The notes under the pieces: generated by a model
Told to the model about the DNA's origin: nothing
The model's input: only the letters and a program-made list of their open reading frames with translations
Databases searched by the model: none
Shown: in pieces, positions 11,624-22,681 of the stretch
How positions within the stretch are numbered: the first letter of the stretch is position 1
Layout of the letters: every line of letters begins with the position of its first letter
NCBI GenBank assembly: GCA_036023115.1
Contig: JAYKKT010000086.1
Coordinates: forward strand, 11,361,501 to 11,425,500
From: Brasenia schreberi
Taxonomy: Eukaryota; Streptophyta; Magnoliopsida; Nymphaeales; Cabombaceae
Reading direction: 5' to 3'
Length of the DNA: 64,000 bases
Program-made: the position numbers and the translations under genes

Positions 11624-12633
11624 CCCGCCACACATGGATCCACCCGAATATTGGCGATTTTATGGGGCTTTGCCCCTTTGTCCATCGTGGGTAGCCCATA
11701 AGTGATGGTCTTTTCCAAGCAGATTTTGGAAACGGCACTTCCTTTCCATAAGTGATCGTATATCCTCCTTTTTAAGTTTGTTTCGAAAAGGAATGCTTTT
11801 TTGATCAACTTATGGAAAGTTGAGATCTCATGGAGCGAGAGAAGGGTCTTTAGTTCGCTTTTAAAATTATCCAGGATGAGCATGACTGCGTATCCTTCGG
11901 ATATGGGCTCTCTCACTTGGCCCAAAAGGGACCTCCATCGAATAATGAAGCATGTACGTCTTCGTTCATGCCTTGCTTCGTATCCCTTAAAGTGTTCAAA
12001 GTCGGCGTGACTTCTACGTTATGTGCAAATCTTTGCATGAAGCAGTTCGCTAACTCTTCAAAAGTAGCGAACTGGCTTAAATCGTAGGAAGCCAGCCATT
12101 TGGCAGCTATGCCTTTAAGGGATAAAGGGAACCAATACACCGATTTCATCGAGTCCTTTTTCTTCTTATGGGCTCGACGCGAGAAAAGTGGCAAGTGAGA
12201 CCTAGGGTCTCCCATGCCATCATACTGGTGGAAGTTCGGTATTTCATCGTCACTGTCTATTTCGTAATCCATAGGAAGGAAATCAGACAGGGCGTAACTC
12301 CTTTTCTCTTTATTTTGCCCTTTTAGCAGCTGTTATAGGGCTTTACGATCCTTTTGTGTGAAGGACTCGTGGTATTGGTTGCCTTCCATTACGGAGGCCT
12401 CTTTGTGCTTGCGAGGTTTTTCAGTTTTTTTCTTGGCCCTTTGTTCACCATTCGATGAACATGAATCACCTACTTCAGCCTCTTGGCTGAGAGCATCGAT
12501 CTTAGCCTCGAATTCCCTTCTCAAGTCCTCTATCTAGTCTAGTTTGATCTTATTTTTCAAAACCCTCTTAGAGTGAGAACTTGATGTGCATGAGCCTTGG
12601 CTCGACACTTCACTTGGGGTTGGATTTTGACAT
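11624..12633 (-). pseudogene. gag N-terminus and core of element A
   Basis: The start is ATG at 12633 (MSKSNPSE), the same as in D, 23 nt after an acceptor-like AG. A coiled-coil-like charged stretch (LRREFEAKIDALSQEAEVG) precedes the capsid-like core SLKGIAAKWLASYDLSQFATFEELANCFMQRF. In-frame stops lie after KIKLD (about 12535, TAG) and after DRKAL (about 12334, TAA), and a 1-nt deletion near 11957 shifts the frame between NEDVHA and the following GQVREPISEG block. Gag forms the virus-like particle that packages the element RNA. The frame runs into LTR Y at 11624. Confidence 0.88.
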
Positions 12634-12655
12634 GCTTTCAAGCTTTTCAAAATTC

Positions 12656-12690
12656 CTAAGTATAAGTAAAGAAAAGAGTTAAAACAACAC
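12656..12690 (-). promoter_or_regulatory. Candidate 3' splice acceptor before gag of A
   Basis: On the minus strand a T-rich run (CTCTTTTCTTTACTTATAC) ends in TTAG at 12656, 23 nt before the gag ATG. With the donor at 14166 it would remove about 1.5 kb, including the PBS and the hairpin repeats. Confidence 0.45.
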
Positions 12691-12745
12691 CTTTTGAAAA
12701 TATTTTCGCAAGGTTCTTAGAGTGACTCGATTTTAAAGGACTCAC

Positions 12746-12763
12746 GTCCCACCGGGCATGCCA
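12746..12763 (-). promoter_or_regulatory. Primer binding site of element A
   Basis: TGGCATGCCCGGTGGGAC on the minus strand, 6 nt after the 5' LTR end. The position and the leading TGG fit a tRNA 3' CCA; I cannot assign the tRNA with confidence. Confidence 0.7.
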
Positions 12764-14159
12764 AATAACTGTAGACGCAGAAAATTTCCGCTCCTGGTTC
12801 TTAGGCCTGAAGCGAACCTTTTCGGGTGCCTAAGTCCTATTTAAGCAAAAGGGCGTGCCAGCTAGCTTACTTAAGCTAGCGAAGAGATATTTTAAACCTG
12901 ACTTCTAACGTGGCGACTGTGAGCAAGCAAGCTCTTGTCGTCGCAGACCTTCTTGCACCGATGCGCAAGGGTCAGTCTGTACGCTTTTAAAATCGAGTTT
13001 TTGAGTATAAGAACCTACAAAAGCGGTTTGAGGTGTTTGATTCGGGTTGTTTTGTATGACTTTCAGATTTTATTTCACGTGGATTTGCACGTGCCTAAGT
13101 CTTTCTTTTTATCCCTTTTTGGGCCAACTAGGTATGTGTTATGAACACTCAGCCTAAGTGGGGCGACTTTTGAGCTGGAGTATGGGGTTTGCTTTGATGC
13201 AATATGCATCCTAACTCGTGGTATGGCGTATATGCAATGCAAACTCACGCAACTCCAAAGGGAAAACCCGAATTTAAAGACAATGCCGAAGGGAAATGAC
13301 TTGTAATGGAAATTGCCGAAGGGAAATGACTTGTAAATGTAAATTGCCGAAGGGAAATTTGCAAAAGGGAAATATGGCTATATCTTAAGAGCGAAAAGGC
13401 TCAATAGTGCAAGTGTGTACCGTGTATATATTGAAAGACTACGCACACTGCTGAACCTTAAAACCCGAATCTAAAAGACATAGCCGAAAGGGAAATACGT
13501 ATATAATATATATGGGCCCTTACTTGGGTCTTGCAAATAAGAGCGAAGGCTCAATGTGGGTGCATGCGAGAATTGAAGTACTACACACACTACATGAAAT
13601 GAAACCCAAATATAAATTACAATATGGCCTTAGCTAAGGTCTTGGGAATAAGAGCGAAAGCTCAATGTGTGTGAGTGCTAGAATTGAAGTACTACGCACA
13701 CAACATGAAATTAAACCCAACTATAAATTGCAATATGGCCTTAATTAAGGTCTTGGGAATAAGAGCGAAAGCTCAATGTGTGTGAGTGCGAGAATTGAAG
13801 TACTACACACACAACATGAAATTAAACCCAAGGAGAGTATAACACGGCCCTTACTTGGGTCTTGCAAATAAGAGCGAAAGCTCAATGTGTGTGAGTGCGA
13901 GAATTGAAAGACAACACACACAACGTAAGCAAAACCCCACGCGACTTAAAATATATAAATAAACTTATATCTTAAGGTTTGATTAGGCCCGTGTGTTCAA
14001 AATCGTGCACAACTAAGAGCGGGATAGGCTCAAGTGCACGTGTGTGTGGGTGTGCCAAGCCACGTTATTAAAAGCGGGGGGAGACAATGCTCCGTTATTA
14101 CAACCCCGTATCAAATTTAATTTAACTTAAGCAAGTCTACAAATGAGGACCGAGTTAGG

Positions 14160-14166
14160 CACTTAC
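14160..14166 (-). promoter_or_regulatory. Candidate 5' splice donor in 5' LTR of A
   Basis: GTAAGTG on the minus strand after CAGCTATAA; pairs with the acceptor-like site at 12656. Confidence 0.5.
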
Positions 14167-14603
14167 TTATAGCTGGTCCAGAGGTGACTTGCTTGAGCTT
14201 GGGCTTGGGCATCGTCTTGGGCTACAAGAGGGAGCTCCTCGGAATGACACGGCAAAGGGTGTGTGCTGGCCGGGTGACAAGGGAGCGCGGGTGTGACGCC
14301 TTGGAGCTTGCCGGCTGCTAGGGGGGAGTTGTCGTGATGCTTTGGGCTGAAGTGATTAAGGAAGGTCACTAAGGTATAGGGTTGGTGCTAGGGAAGGTGG
14401 CGCTAAGGGGTGTCTAAAGGGAAGATGTCTAAGAAAGGGAGTGTGGCTGGCCGGGTGACTTGGGTGCAGTCGGTTGGGGCTGGCCGACTAGGGGGTGTTT
14501 TAAGTGGTGGCCGGCTGGGGTAGCTAGGGGATGTCATGGATGGGAAGATAGGGTGTTGGGGAAGGTGGAGTGAAGGGGTGGTTGAGAGTGAAAGGGGCAG
14601 GTC

Positions 14604-14981
14604 CTAGGGAGCAAGGAAAGGTGGCTGGGGTGTCACTAAAGGGAAAGGTAGAGGATCGGGTGGTGTATGGTTGTGGTGTCTGGCCGAATGGGTAAGGGTG
14701 GCGGGAAGGTTGTGTTGGCGAGGTGTTATAGTGGTATGGGTGGTTGAGAGTGGAGGGGGAGTGAAGAGGAGATGGAGTTGGGTTGAGGTATTAACCGGAT
14801 GGGTGAAGGAGGTTGGTGTCCAAGGAGGGCAGCTGGATGATGAAGGTGGATGGAGCTTGGCCGGGAAGTGGTGGCGACGTTGAGTGGAGCAGGCCGGGAG
14901 GTAGTGGTGGTGCGATGTGGCAGGTAGTGGTGGTGCAGGTTGAAGAAGAGAGCCAGGTGAGAGAGGGTTCGGCTGGCCCAA
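14604..14981 (-). CDS. Leader upstream reading frame in LTR A (doubtful)
   Basis: The first ATG downstream of the TATA box (about 45 nt) opens a 125-codon frame rich in Pro, His, Ser and Thr. The matching frame in LTR D (36143-36520) also starts MGQP and shares the block STQLHLLFT.PPLST.HTT. A C-rich leader makes long frames likely by chance, so this may be only an upstream frame that affects translation of gag. No known domain. Confidence 0.25.
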   Translation of the reverse strand: MGQPNPLSPGSLLQPAPPLPATSHHHYLPACSTQRRHHFPAKLHPPSSSSCPPWTPTSFTHPVNTSTQLHLLFTPPPLSTTHTTITPRQHNLPATLTHSARHHNHTPPDPLPFPLVTPQPPFLAP

Positions 14982-15025
14982 GGGCTGGCTGGAAAAACTT
15001 GAAAAACCCAGCCACTAAGGGAGGG

Positions 15026-15033
15026 TTTTTATA
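15026..15033 (-). promoter_or_regulatory. TATA box candidate of LTR A
   Basis: TATAAAAA on the minus strand, at the place of TATATAAA in Y and D. Confidence 0.5.
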
Positions 15034-16280
15034 GTTTTTCCAAGGTCGGTTTGGGGGTGGTTTTGTGAGGGTGGTAAGGTGGTTAGGTGGTGGTGGTGTG
15101 GTGATAAGGTGGGCTGGTTTTGAGGGGGGACCAGATATTTTATTTAGGTGGTTTTAGGGATATGGTGTGCTAGGTTTAGGTGGGGTGGTTTAGGGGTTTA
15201 GGGCTTAGCTAGGTGGGTTGGTTTTGGGGTGAGGTTTAGTGAGGTGGGTTAGGTGTTTAGGCAAGGATTAGGTTAGGATTAAGGGAATTAGGCTAGGTTT
15301 AGGGAAGGATTAGGGAGGTGGGTTAGGTGATTAGGTTAGGATTAGGTTAGGATTAAGGAAGTGGGTTAGGTGATTAAGCTAGGATTAGGCCGGGATTAGG
15401 GTAAAAGGCTAGGATTAGGGGTTTTGGCTTAGGATTGGGTTAGGAAGCTCCCTTTGCATAACCCATAGACTTCCTTGCATCATGTTGGTGCAGCCCTAGG
15501 TTAGGTTTTTGGCTAATACAAGCTTAAACCCATACTAATTAGGCTAACCCTCATGATTAACCCCAAACTTGACACACAAGTCAAGCTTAGTACAATTCCC
15601 CTCATGCTTATCCTCCCCATTCTCTCACATGCCCATAATCCCACGTGAATTTCAAGTGGGCCCCACCTCCATTTATGAGAAGGTGATGTGGGCCATGGAT
15701 GTGGATATTGGATTGGATCTTTGGATCCAAATCCAAATCCAAATCCACACATATGTTTGCATTGAGATCTGGATATATATGGTCCAGATCCAATTCAAAC
15801 TGAATTCTGACTCCTTCAGGGTATGTTCGAAACGAACGGTTTGTGCAGGGTCTGACAGCATCAATACTCCGTCTGCGTTGGGTCTTTACCAACATGGTCG
15901 TCCACTTCTGTTTTCACCTTCCGGAGATGATTTCAAAGGATTTTTTATGATAACAAAGACTTGGACGTTCGAGATCCTGGGGGTAGATTCGACACGAGAG
16001 TTGTTGTGCTGGGCTCGACATGTGCTCCGGTTCTGGGCTCTCTTTTAGCTCTTTTGGTCCTGCTTTCATCAGGCCAAGCCGCTTCGTGGGGTTTCAAAAT
16101 GTATTTTAAAAGGGTTTTAAAAGTATATTATACATATTTTAAAGCATATACAGTTTAAACATACGTACAGGGTTGCCTGGAAGGCTCCTGGGTTTCTAAA
16201 CTCAAAATAGCCCTTTGGGGCTGCTTTTATAAAAAAAACAGGTTCATTTGAGAAGTTCGTGGGATTTCGGGGTGTTTACA

Positions 16281-16852
16281 ACCACACCCTAGGGCACGTA
16301 CTGCTATACAGTCATGCCCTTTGGTTTGAAAAATGCCGGTGCCACATACCAAAGAGCCATGACTATGATCTTTCACGATCAAATTCATGAGCTCGTAGAG
16401 GTATATGTAGATGATCTTTTAGCTAAATCAAAAACTCGATGCACCCATATCAAATGTTTACAAAAAATTTTCAAAAGGCTTAGGCTTTACAAAGTAAAGC
16501 TAAACCCTCAAAAGTGCGTCTTTGGAGTAGAATCCAGTAAGCTCTTGGGCTTTATGGTAAGCCAAAGGGGCATAGAAGTCGACCCCTCTAAGTGTAGAGC
16601 CATCATAGACATGGCTCCACCCTCATAGACAGGGCTCCACCCTCCAATCTCACGCAAGTCCGTAGCCTCCAAGGTCACCTCCAATCAATTCATAGGTTTA
16701 TTTCAAACCTCGCAACAAGATGCGAACCTTTCAACAAACTTTTGAGAAAAGGGATGAAATTTTTATGGGACGATGAGTGCCAAAAGGCTTTCGAAAGACT
16801 AAAAGCATATTTGGTTAATCCTCCTGTTTTAAACCCTCCAAAGCAAGGAAAA
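16281..16852 (+). pseudogene. Reverse transcriptase of element B, 3' part
   Basis: Opens at the block before MPFGLKNAGATYQRAM, has EVYVDDLLAKSK (YVDD catalytic box, about 16400), then KLNPQKCVFGVES, GFMVSQRGIEVDPSKC and the thumb LRKGMKFLWDDECQKAF. A 20-bp tandem duplication (16605-16644) shifts the frame and creates a stop after DMAPPS. The Gln codon that is TAG in A, D and F is CAA here. The amino-terminal half of the enzyme is cut off by element A. Confidence 0.9.
16605..16644 (+). repeat. 20-bp tandem duplication in B RT
   Basis: The unit atagacatggctccaccctc is followed by a copy with one change. It breaks the RT frame; downstream codons continue in the shifted frame. Confidence 0.9.
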
Positions 16853-17332
16853 CCTCTTTTACTCTATATTTCTGTGCATGTGAATGCTTTGGGTGCATTG
16901 CTAGATCAATATGAGGATGATACCCATAAAGAGTATGCCATCTATTATATTTCAAAAACTCTATTGGCTTATGAACGAAATTATCAAGCCATGGAGAAGA
17001 CTTGCTTGGCCTTGGTGTGGGCCTGCCAGAAATTTCGACACTACTTCCTAGATCATGAGATCTGAATAGTGTCTAGGCTTGATCCCATCAAGCATCTGTT
17101 TGAAAAACCTATCCTCACGGGTAGGCTAGGTAAATGGCAGCTCCTCTTGATGGAGTATGACCTGAAATTCCACCATCAAACATTCATCAAGGGCCAAGCC
17201 CTAGCCAACTATGTGGCCGACTTCCCCTTGGAATATGCGTATCCCACACTTGACAAAATGCCTGATGAAGGCATATTTCAAAACCACTTTCAAAATCACA
17301 TTTTATCAAACTGTTTAAATAAAAACCAAGTG
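16853..17332 (+). pseudogene. RT-linked RNase H of element B
   Basis: Starts PLLLYISVHVNALGALLDQY and runs through EKTCLALVWACQKFRHYFL and FEKPILTGRLGKWQLLLMEY. One stop, TGA at 17063 (Trp codon in HEIWIVS), interrupts it. Otherwise it matches F and H over the full length. Role as in any Ty3-type RT: removal of the RNA strand. Confidence 0.87.
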
Positions 17333-17735
17333 TGGAAGATGCACTTCGATGGGGCACGAAACCAAAGAGGGTCTGGGGCAGGCATCGTCGTCATATCCCC
17401 TGAAAAGGGAGAAATACCCATAGCCATTCGCCTAGATTTCGAGTGTTTCAACAACACAACTGAGTATGAAGCACTCATACGAGGCTTAAAAATTTCGAAA
17501 ACTCTAGGGGCATCATGCATCGAAGTCTTTGGAGATTCTTTGCTTGTCATAAACCAAGTGTTAAAAATTTGGCAAGTTAAAAACAAAAAACTTCTTCCAT
17601 ACCACGAGTTGGCCACCAAGCTGGTCGAGTCGTTCAAATCGTGTACTCTTACACACGTAAGGAGAGAGGATAATGGCATAGCCGATGCCCTCTCATCCTT
17701 GGGCTTAGCCCTAAGGGTCGATCACACTTTGGGAA
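17333..17735 (+). pseudogene. Second (archaeal-type) RNase H of element B
   Basis: KMHFDGARNQRGSGAGIV, NTTEYEALIRGL, VFGDSLLVINQV and REDNGIADALSSLG give the D-E-D-D series. The frame is open through the whole domain and on to about 17869, so this is the best preserved copy of the domain together with that in F. It lies between the ordinary RNase H and integrase, as in Tat and Ogre elements. Confidence 0.88.
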
Positions 17736-17792
17736 CTAGACCCTTAGAAATATGGCATTCGCCCACTCCATCCACACACGATCTTGAGATTT

Positions 17793-19072
17793 GCCAAAAC
17801 AACCAAACTGACACTGAAAAACCTTGGTTTCAAGACATAAAAAGTTTCTTAGAAAATGGAGGATTTTGAGAATACGCTTCATCCAAAGACAAAGCTTTTA
17901 TACGAAGAATTTCTACCCGATATATGATTTTGGGAGGGGTTCTTTACAAAAAGAGCTTCACTGGCATCTTACTAAGGTGTATCGACTTGGAGGAGGCTAG
18001 GATAATAATGCATGAATTCCACGATAGAGAATGTGGAGGGCACGTAAATGCCAATATGATGGCAATGAAAATACTTAGAGCGGGTTATTTTTGGTCCACC
18101 TTAAAGCAAGATTGCCATGACCATTTTAGGAAGTGTCACCCATGTCAAGTGCATGGACACGCCATCCATACCCCATCATCCTCATTACATTCCGTGGTCA
18201 GCCCCTGGCCATTCACCATGTGGGCATTTGACACCATAGGACCAATATTTCCGCATGCTTCAAATGGGCATAGGTTTACACTAGCATCCACCGAATACTT
18301 TTCCAAATGGGTTGAAGCTACCTCCCTGACAAATGTTCAGGGGCAACATGTAGTGGCGTTCATTAGGAAAAATATTCTGGCTCGCTTTGGGATTCCAAAG
18401 GACTTAGTGCCCGACAATGGTACCCCCTTCAAAAACGAGAGGATGGTTAAGTTATGTAACACATGTGGCATAACTCACCACTTCTCATCATCCTACTACG
18501 CTCAAGGCAACGGCCAAGCCGAAGCCACAAATAAGACTCTCATAAGCATTATTGAGAAAACTTTAGAGAAGGGTAGGACGTGGCATGAGAAGCTGGATGA
18601 AGCCTTATGGGCTTATAGGACTTCCATCCGAACTCCCACAAATGCCACGCCATTTGAGTTGGTCTATGGCACAAACGCCATTCCCCCCTTTCATACCAAA
18701 ATTCATTCATTTCATACATCCATTGCACTCGACCTTCCCCTAGAGACACTTCAGCATGCTAGAATGGCCGAACATGACTTACTAGATGAGCGAAGGCTCC
18801 TTGCCATGGATCATGCGCATGCATACTGGCAAAGGATAGCCCGACACTATGTGAAGCATATGAGACCTCGCCACTTCAAAGTGGGAGACCTTGTGCTCAA
18901 AGTCATCCAATATCGTGGCCCACATCCACTTGGAAAGTGGCAGCCCAAGTGGGATGGCCCTTATGTTGTACGTGGAACCACCACGAACAATGCATATTGG
19001 CTAGTCGATCTTGAGGGTAGGAACTTAGTCGACCCTATGAATGCTCAATTTTTGAAAAAATACCATGTGTAG
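17793..19072 (+). pseudogene. Integrase of element B
   Basis: From the block after the second RNase H (CQNNQTDTEKPWFQD) to FLKKYHV-stop at 19072. A TGA at 17867 lies in the amino-terminal part; downstream 382 codons are open. The zinc module (HDRECGGH, KCHPCQ), WAFDTIGP, PDNGTPF and GQAEATNK give an intact H-H-C-C and D,D,E set. GPY/F module KWDGPYVV. The last about 95 bp were copied again at 19478 and 21421 in the tandem segment. Confidence 0.9.
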
Positions 19073-19477
19073 GGTCTAAGCTAAGCCCTATTTCAGAAAT
19101 ATTTTAAAAACCTCCTTTTGAATACAAGCTCTGTCAAAAGGCGAAAGGAAGGCCCAAGCCCGATGTAGAATGCAAGCTCGGCACACCCAGAAGCCAAATC
19201 GAATACATCCACCCAAGCAGCATGAATCTGAGCCAGAAATGGCGAAATTAAGTAGAAACAGAGTCTAGAATGGCAAGATGGAGTCCGGACGACAAAGTTG
19301 GGGAAAACCCAGCACCAGACGGAGCGCTGATGAAGCTAGTGCCCACATAAAATGTTCGCCTCAAAAAGCCTAGAGAAAATTTGGATTGGATCTGGACCAT
19401 AAATATCTAGATCCATATCCAAATAGTGTTTGGATTTGGGTCGATCCAAATAGTGTTTGGATTGGATCGGATCTGAA
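18978..19477 (+). repeat. Tandem segment unit 1 (internally deleted)
   Basis: Begins with ccaccacgaac of the integrase end. At about 19120 the 3' UTR jumps to LTR sequence (gtcaaaaggcgaaagg), so most of the 3' UTR and the LTR start are missing compared with the next two units. Ends gatctgaa, followed by unit 2. Confidence 0.85.
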
Positions 19478-19813
19478 CCACCACGAACAATGCATATTGG
19501 CTAGTCGATGTTGAGGGTAGGAACTTAGCCGACCCTATGAATGCTCAATTTTTGAAAAAATACCATGTGTAGGGTCTAAGCTAAGCCCTATTTCGGAAAT
19601 ATTTTAAAAACCTCCTTTTGAAACTTCGTGAGTAAGGATCAAAGCAAATCATGCAACCCTGAATGAGGGACTCGATTGCTTGTGAAAAAGTGGAGTTTTC
19701 CAAAACCAATGGATCGCATTTCAAAAATCCTTCTTCTTACAAAAGAAGGCCTGGTTCAAAATAGCAAGATACTTGCAAGTAGTATGTGCTATTTCTAAAT
19801 AGGCTGATCTGGG

Positions 19814-20140
19814 ATGAATCGAGTAGATCTTTGGAATAAGTCCTTCCCCGTTTCTCTTCTCTTTCCCAAAAGGAAAACTTGGCCAAAAAGAAAAAGGGAA
19901 ATCCCTGCAAAGTCTCTTTCCCAAAAGAAAGTTGAATCAAAAGAAAAATCGTGTATTCTATGGAAAAGAGGGAATAAAGAAAAAATACTCCCAAAGGGAG
20001 ACCCTCTACGAAAAAAAAATAGAAAAAGGGCCAAAAAGCTCAAAAAGAGTAGTTTTCTGCCTCTATGCCTTAAACCACGGGACACTCCAGAAGGGACCGT
20101 GGTAAACTCTTTCCCATCCTTGCGACTTATCCCAAGGTGA
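19814..20140 (+). CDS. Lysine-rich reading frame in 3' UTR of B, unit 2 (hypothetical)
   Basis: A 108-codon sense-strand frame after integrase, very basic, with KRKTWPKRKREIP and RKKNRKRAKKLKK clusters. The same frame is open in unit 3 (21757-22083), and a related one, about 100 codons with KEAKKLKKSSF, lies at the same place in element G (54775-54473, minus). Extra frames between integrase and 3' LTR are known in some Tat elements. It may equally be A-rich untranslated sequence; no domain is recognised. Confidence 0.3.
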   Translation: MNRVDLWNKSFPVSLLFPKRKTWPKRKREIPAKSLSQKKVESKEKSCILWKRGNKEKILPKGDPLRKKNRKRAKKLKKSSFLPLCLKPRDTPEGTVVNSFPSLRLIPR

Positions 20141-20694
20141 AGAAAGGCTCATTCTAGGGAATCCTAAAGTAAAAATAGGATTTACTTACTTGAATCTCAT
20201 CTTGTTTGAGAGTTAGATATCTAAGTAAGGAGTAGGAATTTTGAAATATGGCTTGATTTCGAATAAAACCTCTGCTATATTAGCGAATGTCAAGACTCGA
20301 ATGAAGGGAAAACACGAAAAGCTGAGATCCTTAGGATTGAAGCTAAAAGGAGCTTTCTTCTTTCAAAAATGAGTTTAGAAAATCCTCGAACATCAAGCAA
20401 CATAAGACCAGCTCCCTTGGTGCAGCAGGTCTTCATAAGACTCCCAAGTTCGACTATTACACTAAGTCTCTAGGAGACCATACTTCCTAGCATATCATCC
20501 CATGCTACTCATCCATATTCACGCATGGACACTTGCATCAATCTCATTTAGGACTAGCACTGTCTTAGGCAAAGTCCCCTTTGGCGAAAATCCCCTCTTA
20601 CGGGTCTTAAGGAAAATGTTTTCTCAAAACTGGGACGATCCCATATTCTCGAGGACAAATCCAGGGAGAAAGCAAACAGGGGTGTTGTCATCTT

Positions 20695-20738
20695 TGCCAT
20701 TATCCAAATCCAATTGGATAATGCCAAAGAGGAGCATC
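20695..20738 (+). promoter_or_regulatory. Palindrome and polypurine tract before LTR start, unit 2
   Basis: CATTATCCAA and TTGGATAATG form a 10-bp stem, directly followed by CAAAGAGGAGCATC and the LTR start TGTAAAC at 20739. The purine run is the expected plus-strand primer. The stem recurs before every LTR start in the window. Confidence 0.7.
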
Positions 20739-21756
20739 TGTAAACACCCCAAAATCCCACAATTTTAGAAAAACAAATCCCTGGTTTGCAAATCAACCGA
20801 AAAGGCCATTTTGCATTTTCGAAAACCCAGGAGCTTCCAAAAGCTTGTAAATATTGTTTGAAACCCCATATCCAGTATGAATTTCTTAAACTCAGGCTAA
20901 GTCCCATTTTGCCAAAAAGCAAAAGACGAACAGGTGAAACAAGGAAGACGACACCTGATCGAGAAGTAGCCCAGAAACTAGCCCACGAAGGCCAAATCAA
21001 AGGCAACCTCAGAAACAGGGGCAAAAGCCCAAAAGCAGCACCCTGGCCAGATAAAAGCCACGGCCAAAAGGCGAAAGGAAGGCCCAAGCCCGATGTAGAA
21101 TGCAAGCTCGGCACACCCAGAAGCCAAATCGAATACATCCACCCAAGCAGTATGAATATGAGCCAGAAATGGCGAAATTAAGTAGAAACGGAGTCTAGAA
21201 TGGCAAGATGGAGTCTGGACGACAAAGTTGGGGAAAACCCAGCACCAGACAGAGTGCTGATGAAGCTAGTGCCCGCATAAAACGTTCGCCTCAAAAAGCC
21301 AAGAAGGACCATCTAGAGAAAATTTGGATTAGATCTGGACCATAAATATCTAGATCCATATCCAAATAGTGTTTGGATTTGGGTCGATCCAAATAGTGTT
21401 TGGATTGGATCGGATCTGAACCACCATGAACAATGCATATTGGCTAGTCGATGTTGAGGGTAGGAACTTAGCCGACCCTATGAATGCTCAATTTTTGAAA
21501 AAATACCATGTGTAGGGTCTAAGCTAAGCCCTATTTCGGAAATATTTTAAAAACCTCCTTTTGAAACTTCGTGAGTAAGGATCAAAGCAAATCATGCAAC
21601 CCTGAATGAGGGACTCGATTGCTTGTGAAAAAGTGGAGTTTTCCAAAACCAATGGGTCGCATTTCAAAAATCCTTCTTCTAGCAAAAGAAGGCCTGGTTC
21701 AAAATAGCAAGATACTTGCAAGTAGTACGTGCTATTTCTAAATAGGCTGATCTGGG

Positions 21757-22083
21757 ATGAATCGAGTAGATCTTTGGGATAAGTCCTTCCCCGTTTCTCT
21801 TCTCTTTCCCAAAAGGAAAACTTGGCCAAAAAGAAAAAGAGAAATCCCTACAAAGTCTCTTTCCCAAAAGAAAGTTGAATCAAAAGAAAAATCGTGTATT
21901 CTATGGAAAAGAGGGAATAAAGAAAAAATACTCCCAAAGGGAGACCCTCTACGAAAAAAAAATAGAAAAAGGGCCAAAAAGCTCAAAAAGAGCAGTTTTC
22001 TGCCTCTATGCCTTAAACCACGGGACACTCCAGAAGGGACCGTGGTAAACTCTTTCCCATCCCTGCGACTTATCCCAAGGTGA
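21757..22083 (+). CDS. Lysine-rich reading frame in 3' UTR of B, unit 3 (hypothetical)
   Basis: Second copy of the basic 108-codon frame, differing from that of unit 2 at very few residues. It is open because the unit was copied recently, so it adds little independent support. Confidence 0.28.
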   Translation: MNRVDLWDKSFPVSLLFPKRKTWPKRKREIPTKSLSQKKVESKEKSCILWKRGNKEKILPKGDPLRKKNRKRAKKLKKSSFLPLCLKPRDTPEGTVVNSFPSLRLIPR

Positions 22084-22637
22084 AGAAAGGCTCATTCTAG
22101 GGAATCCTAAAGTAAAAATAGGATTTACTTACTTGAATCTCATCTTGTTTGAGAGTTAGACATCTAAGTAAGGCGTAGGAATTTTGAAATATGGCTTGAT
22201 TTCGAATAAAACCTCTGCTATATTAGCGAATGTCAAGACTCGAATAAAGGGAAAACACGAAAAGCTGAGATCCTTAGGATTGAAGCCAAAATGAGCTTTC
22301 TTCTTTCAAAAACGAGTTTAGAAAATCCTCGAACATCAAGCAACATAAGACCAGCTCCCTTGGTGCAGCAGGTCTTCATAAGACTCCCAAGTTCGACTAT
22401 TACACTAAGTCTATAGGAGACCATACTTCCTAGCATATCATCCCATGCCACTCATCCATATTCACGCATGGACACTTGCATCAATCTCATTTAGGACTAG
22501 CACCGTCTTAGGCAAAGGCCCCTTTGGCGAAAATCCCCTCTTACAGGTCTTAAGGAAAATGTTTTCTCAAAATTGGGACGATCCCATATTCTCGAGGACA
22601 AATCCAGGGAGAAAGCAAACAGGGGTGTTGTCATCTT

Positions 22638-22681
22638 TGCCATTATCCAAATCCATTTGGATAATGCCAAAGAGGGGCATC
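22638..22681 (+). promoter_or_regulatory. Palindrome and polypurine tract before 3' LTR of B
   Basis: CATTATCCAAAT and ATTTGGATAATG form the stem; CAAAGAGGGGCATC follows, then the mutated LTR start TATAAAC (22682). Confidence 0.7.

Larger units (their letters stand above)
2067..16280 (-). mobile_element. Element A: minus-strand Tat-type Ty3/gypsy retrotransposon, 3' LTR outside window
   Basis: Read on the minus strand: 5' LTR (16280-12770), PBS (12763-12746), gag (from 12633), protease, RT, RNase H, second RNase H, integrase (to 2785), 3' UTR (2784-2067). The gag is split by solo LTR Y (8431-11623) and the 3' UTR by LTR X. At 16280/16281 the LTR end TTTACA abuts RT codons of plus-strand element B, so A inserted into B; accac (16281-16285) would be its target duplication. 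A carries several stops and frameshifts and is defective. Confidence 0.88.
12770..16280 (-). repeat. 5' LTR of element A (3.5 kb)
   Basis: Starts TGTAGAC (12770) and ends GTTTACA (16280). On the minus strand: U3 start, GGATCY words (about 15800-15690), CATAAATGG (about 15680), CCTAATC-type repeats (15430-15080), TATAAAAA (15033-15026), leader with a 125-codon frame (14981-14604), GTAAGTG (14166-14160), the conserved GGAGCATTGTCTCC box (about 14093-14080), four or more hairpin repeats (13900-13380), U5 with TGGCACGCCC (12860-12851). Confidence 0.93.
19478..21420 (+). repeat. Tandem segment unit 2 (1943 bp)
   Basis: Integrase end, 3' UTR, polypurine tract, LTR start TGTAAACACC (20739) and about 680 bp of U3. 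Nearly the same as unit 3 and of equal length. The junction shares a few bases (GAAC) between LTR and integrase. Confidence 0.93.

Noticed and set aside
12746..12763. Part of a tRNA gene
   Set aside because: Only the 18-nt stretch complementary to a tRNA-like 3' end is present, beside an LTR; no cloverleaf can be drawn around it.
20554..21138. 194-codon frame antisense to the LTR start of B
   Set aside because: It is opposite to the sense frame and the same stretch in unit 3 is broken after 80 codons.
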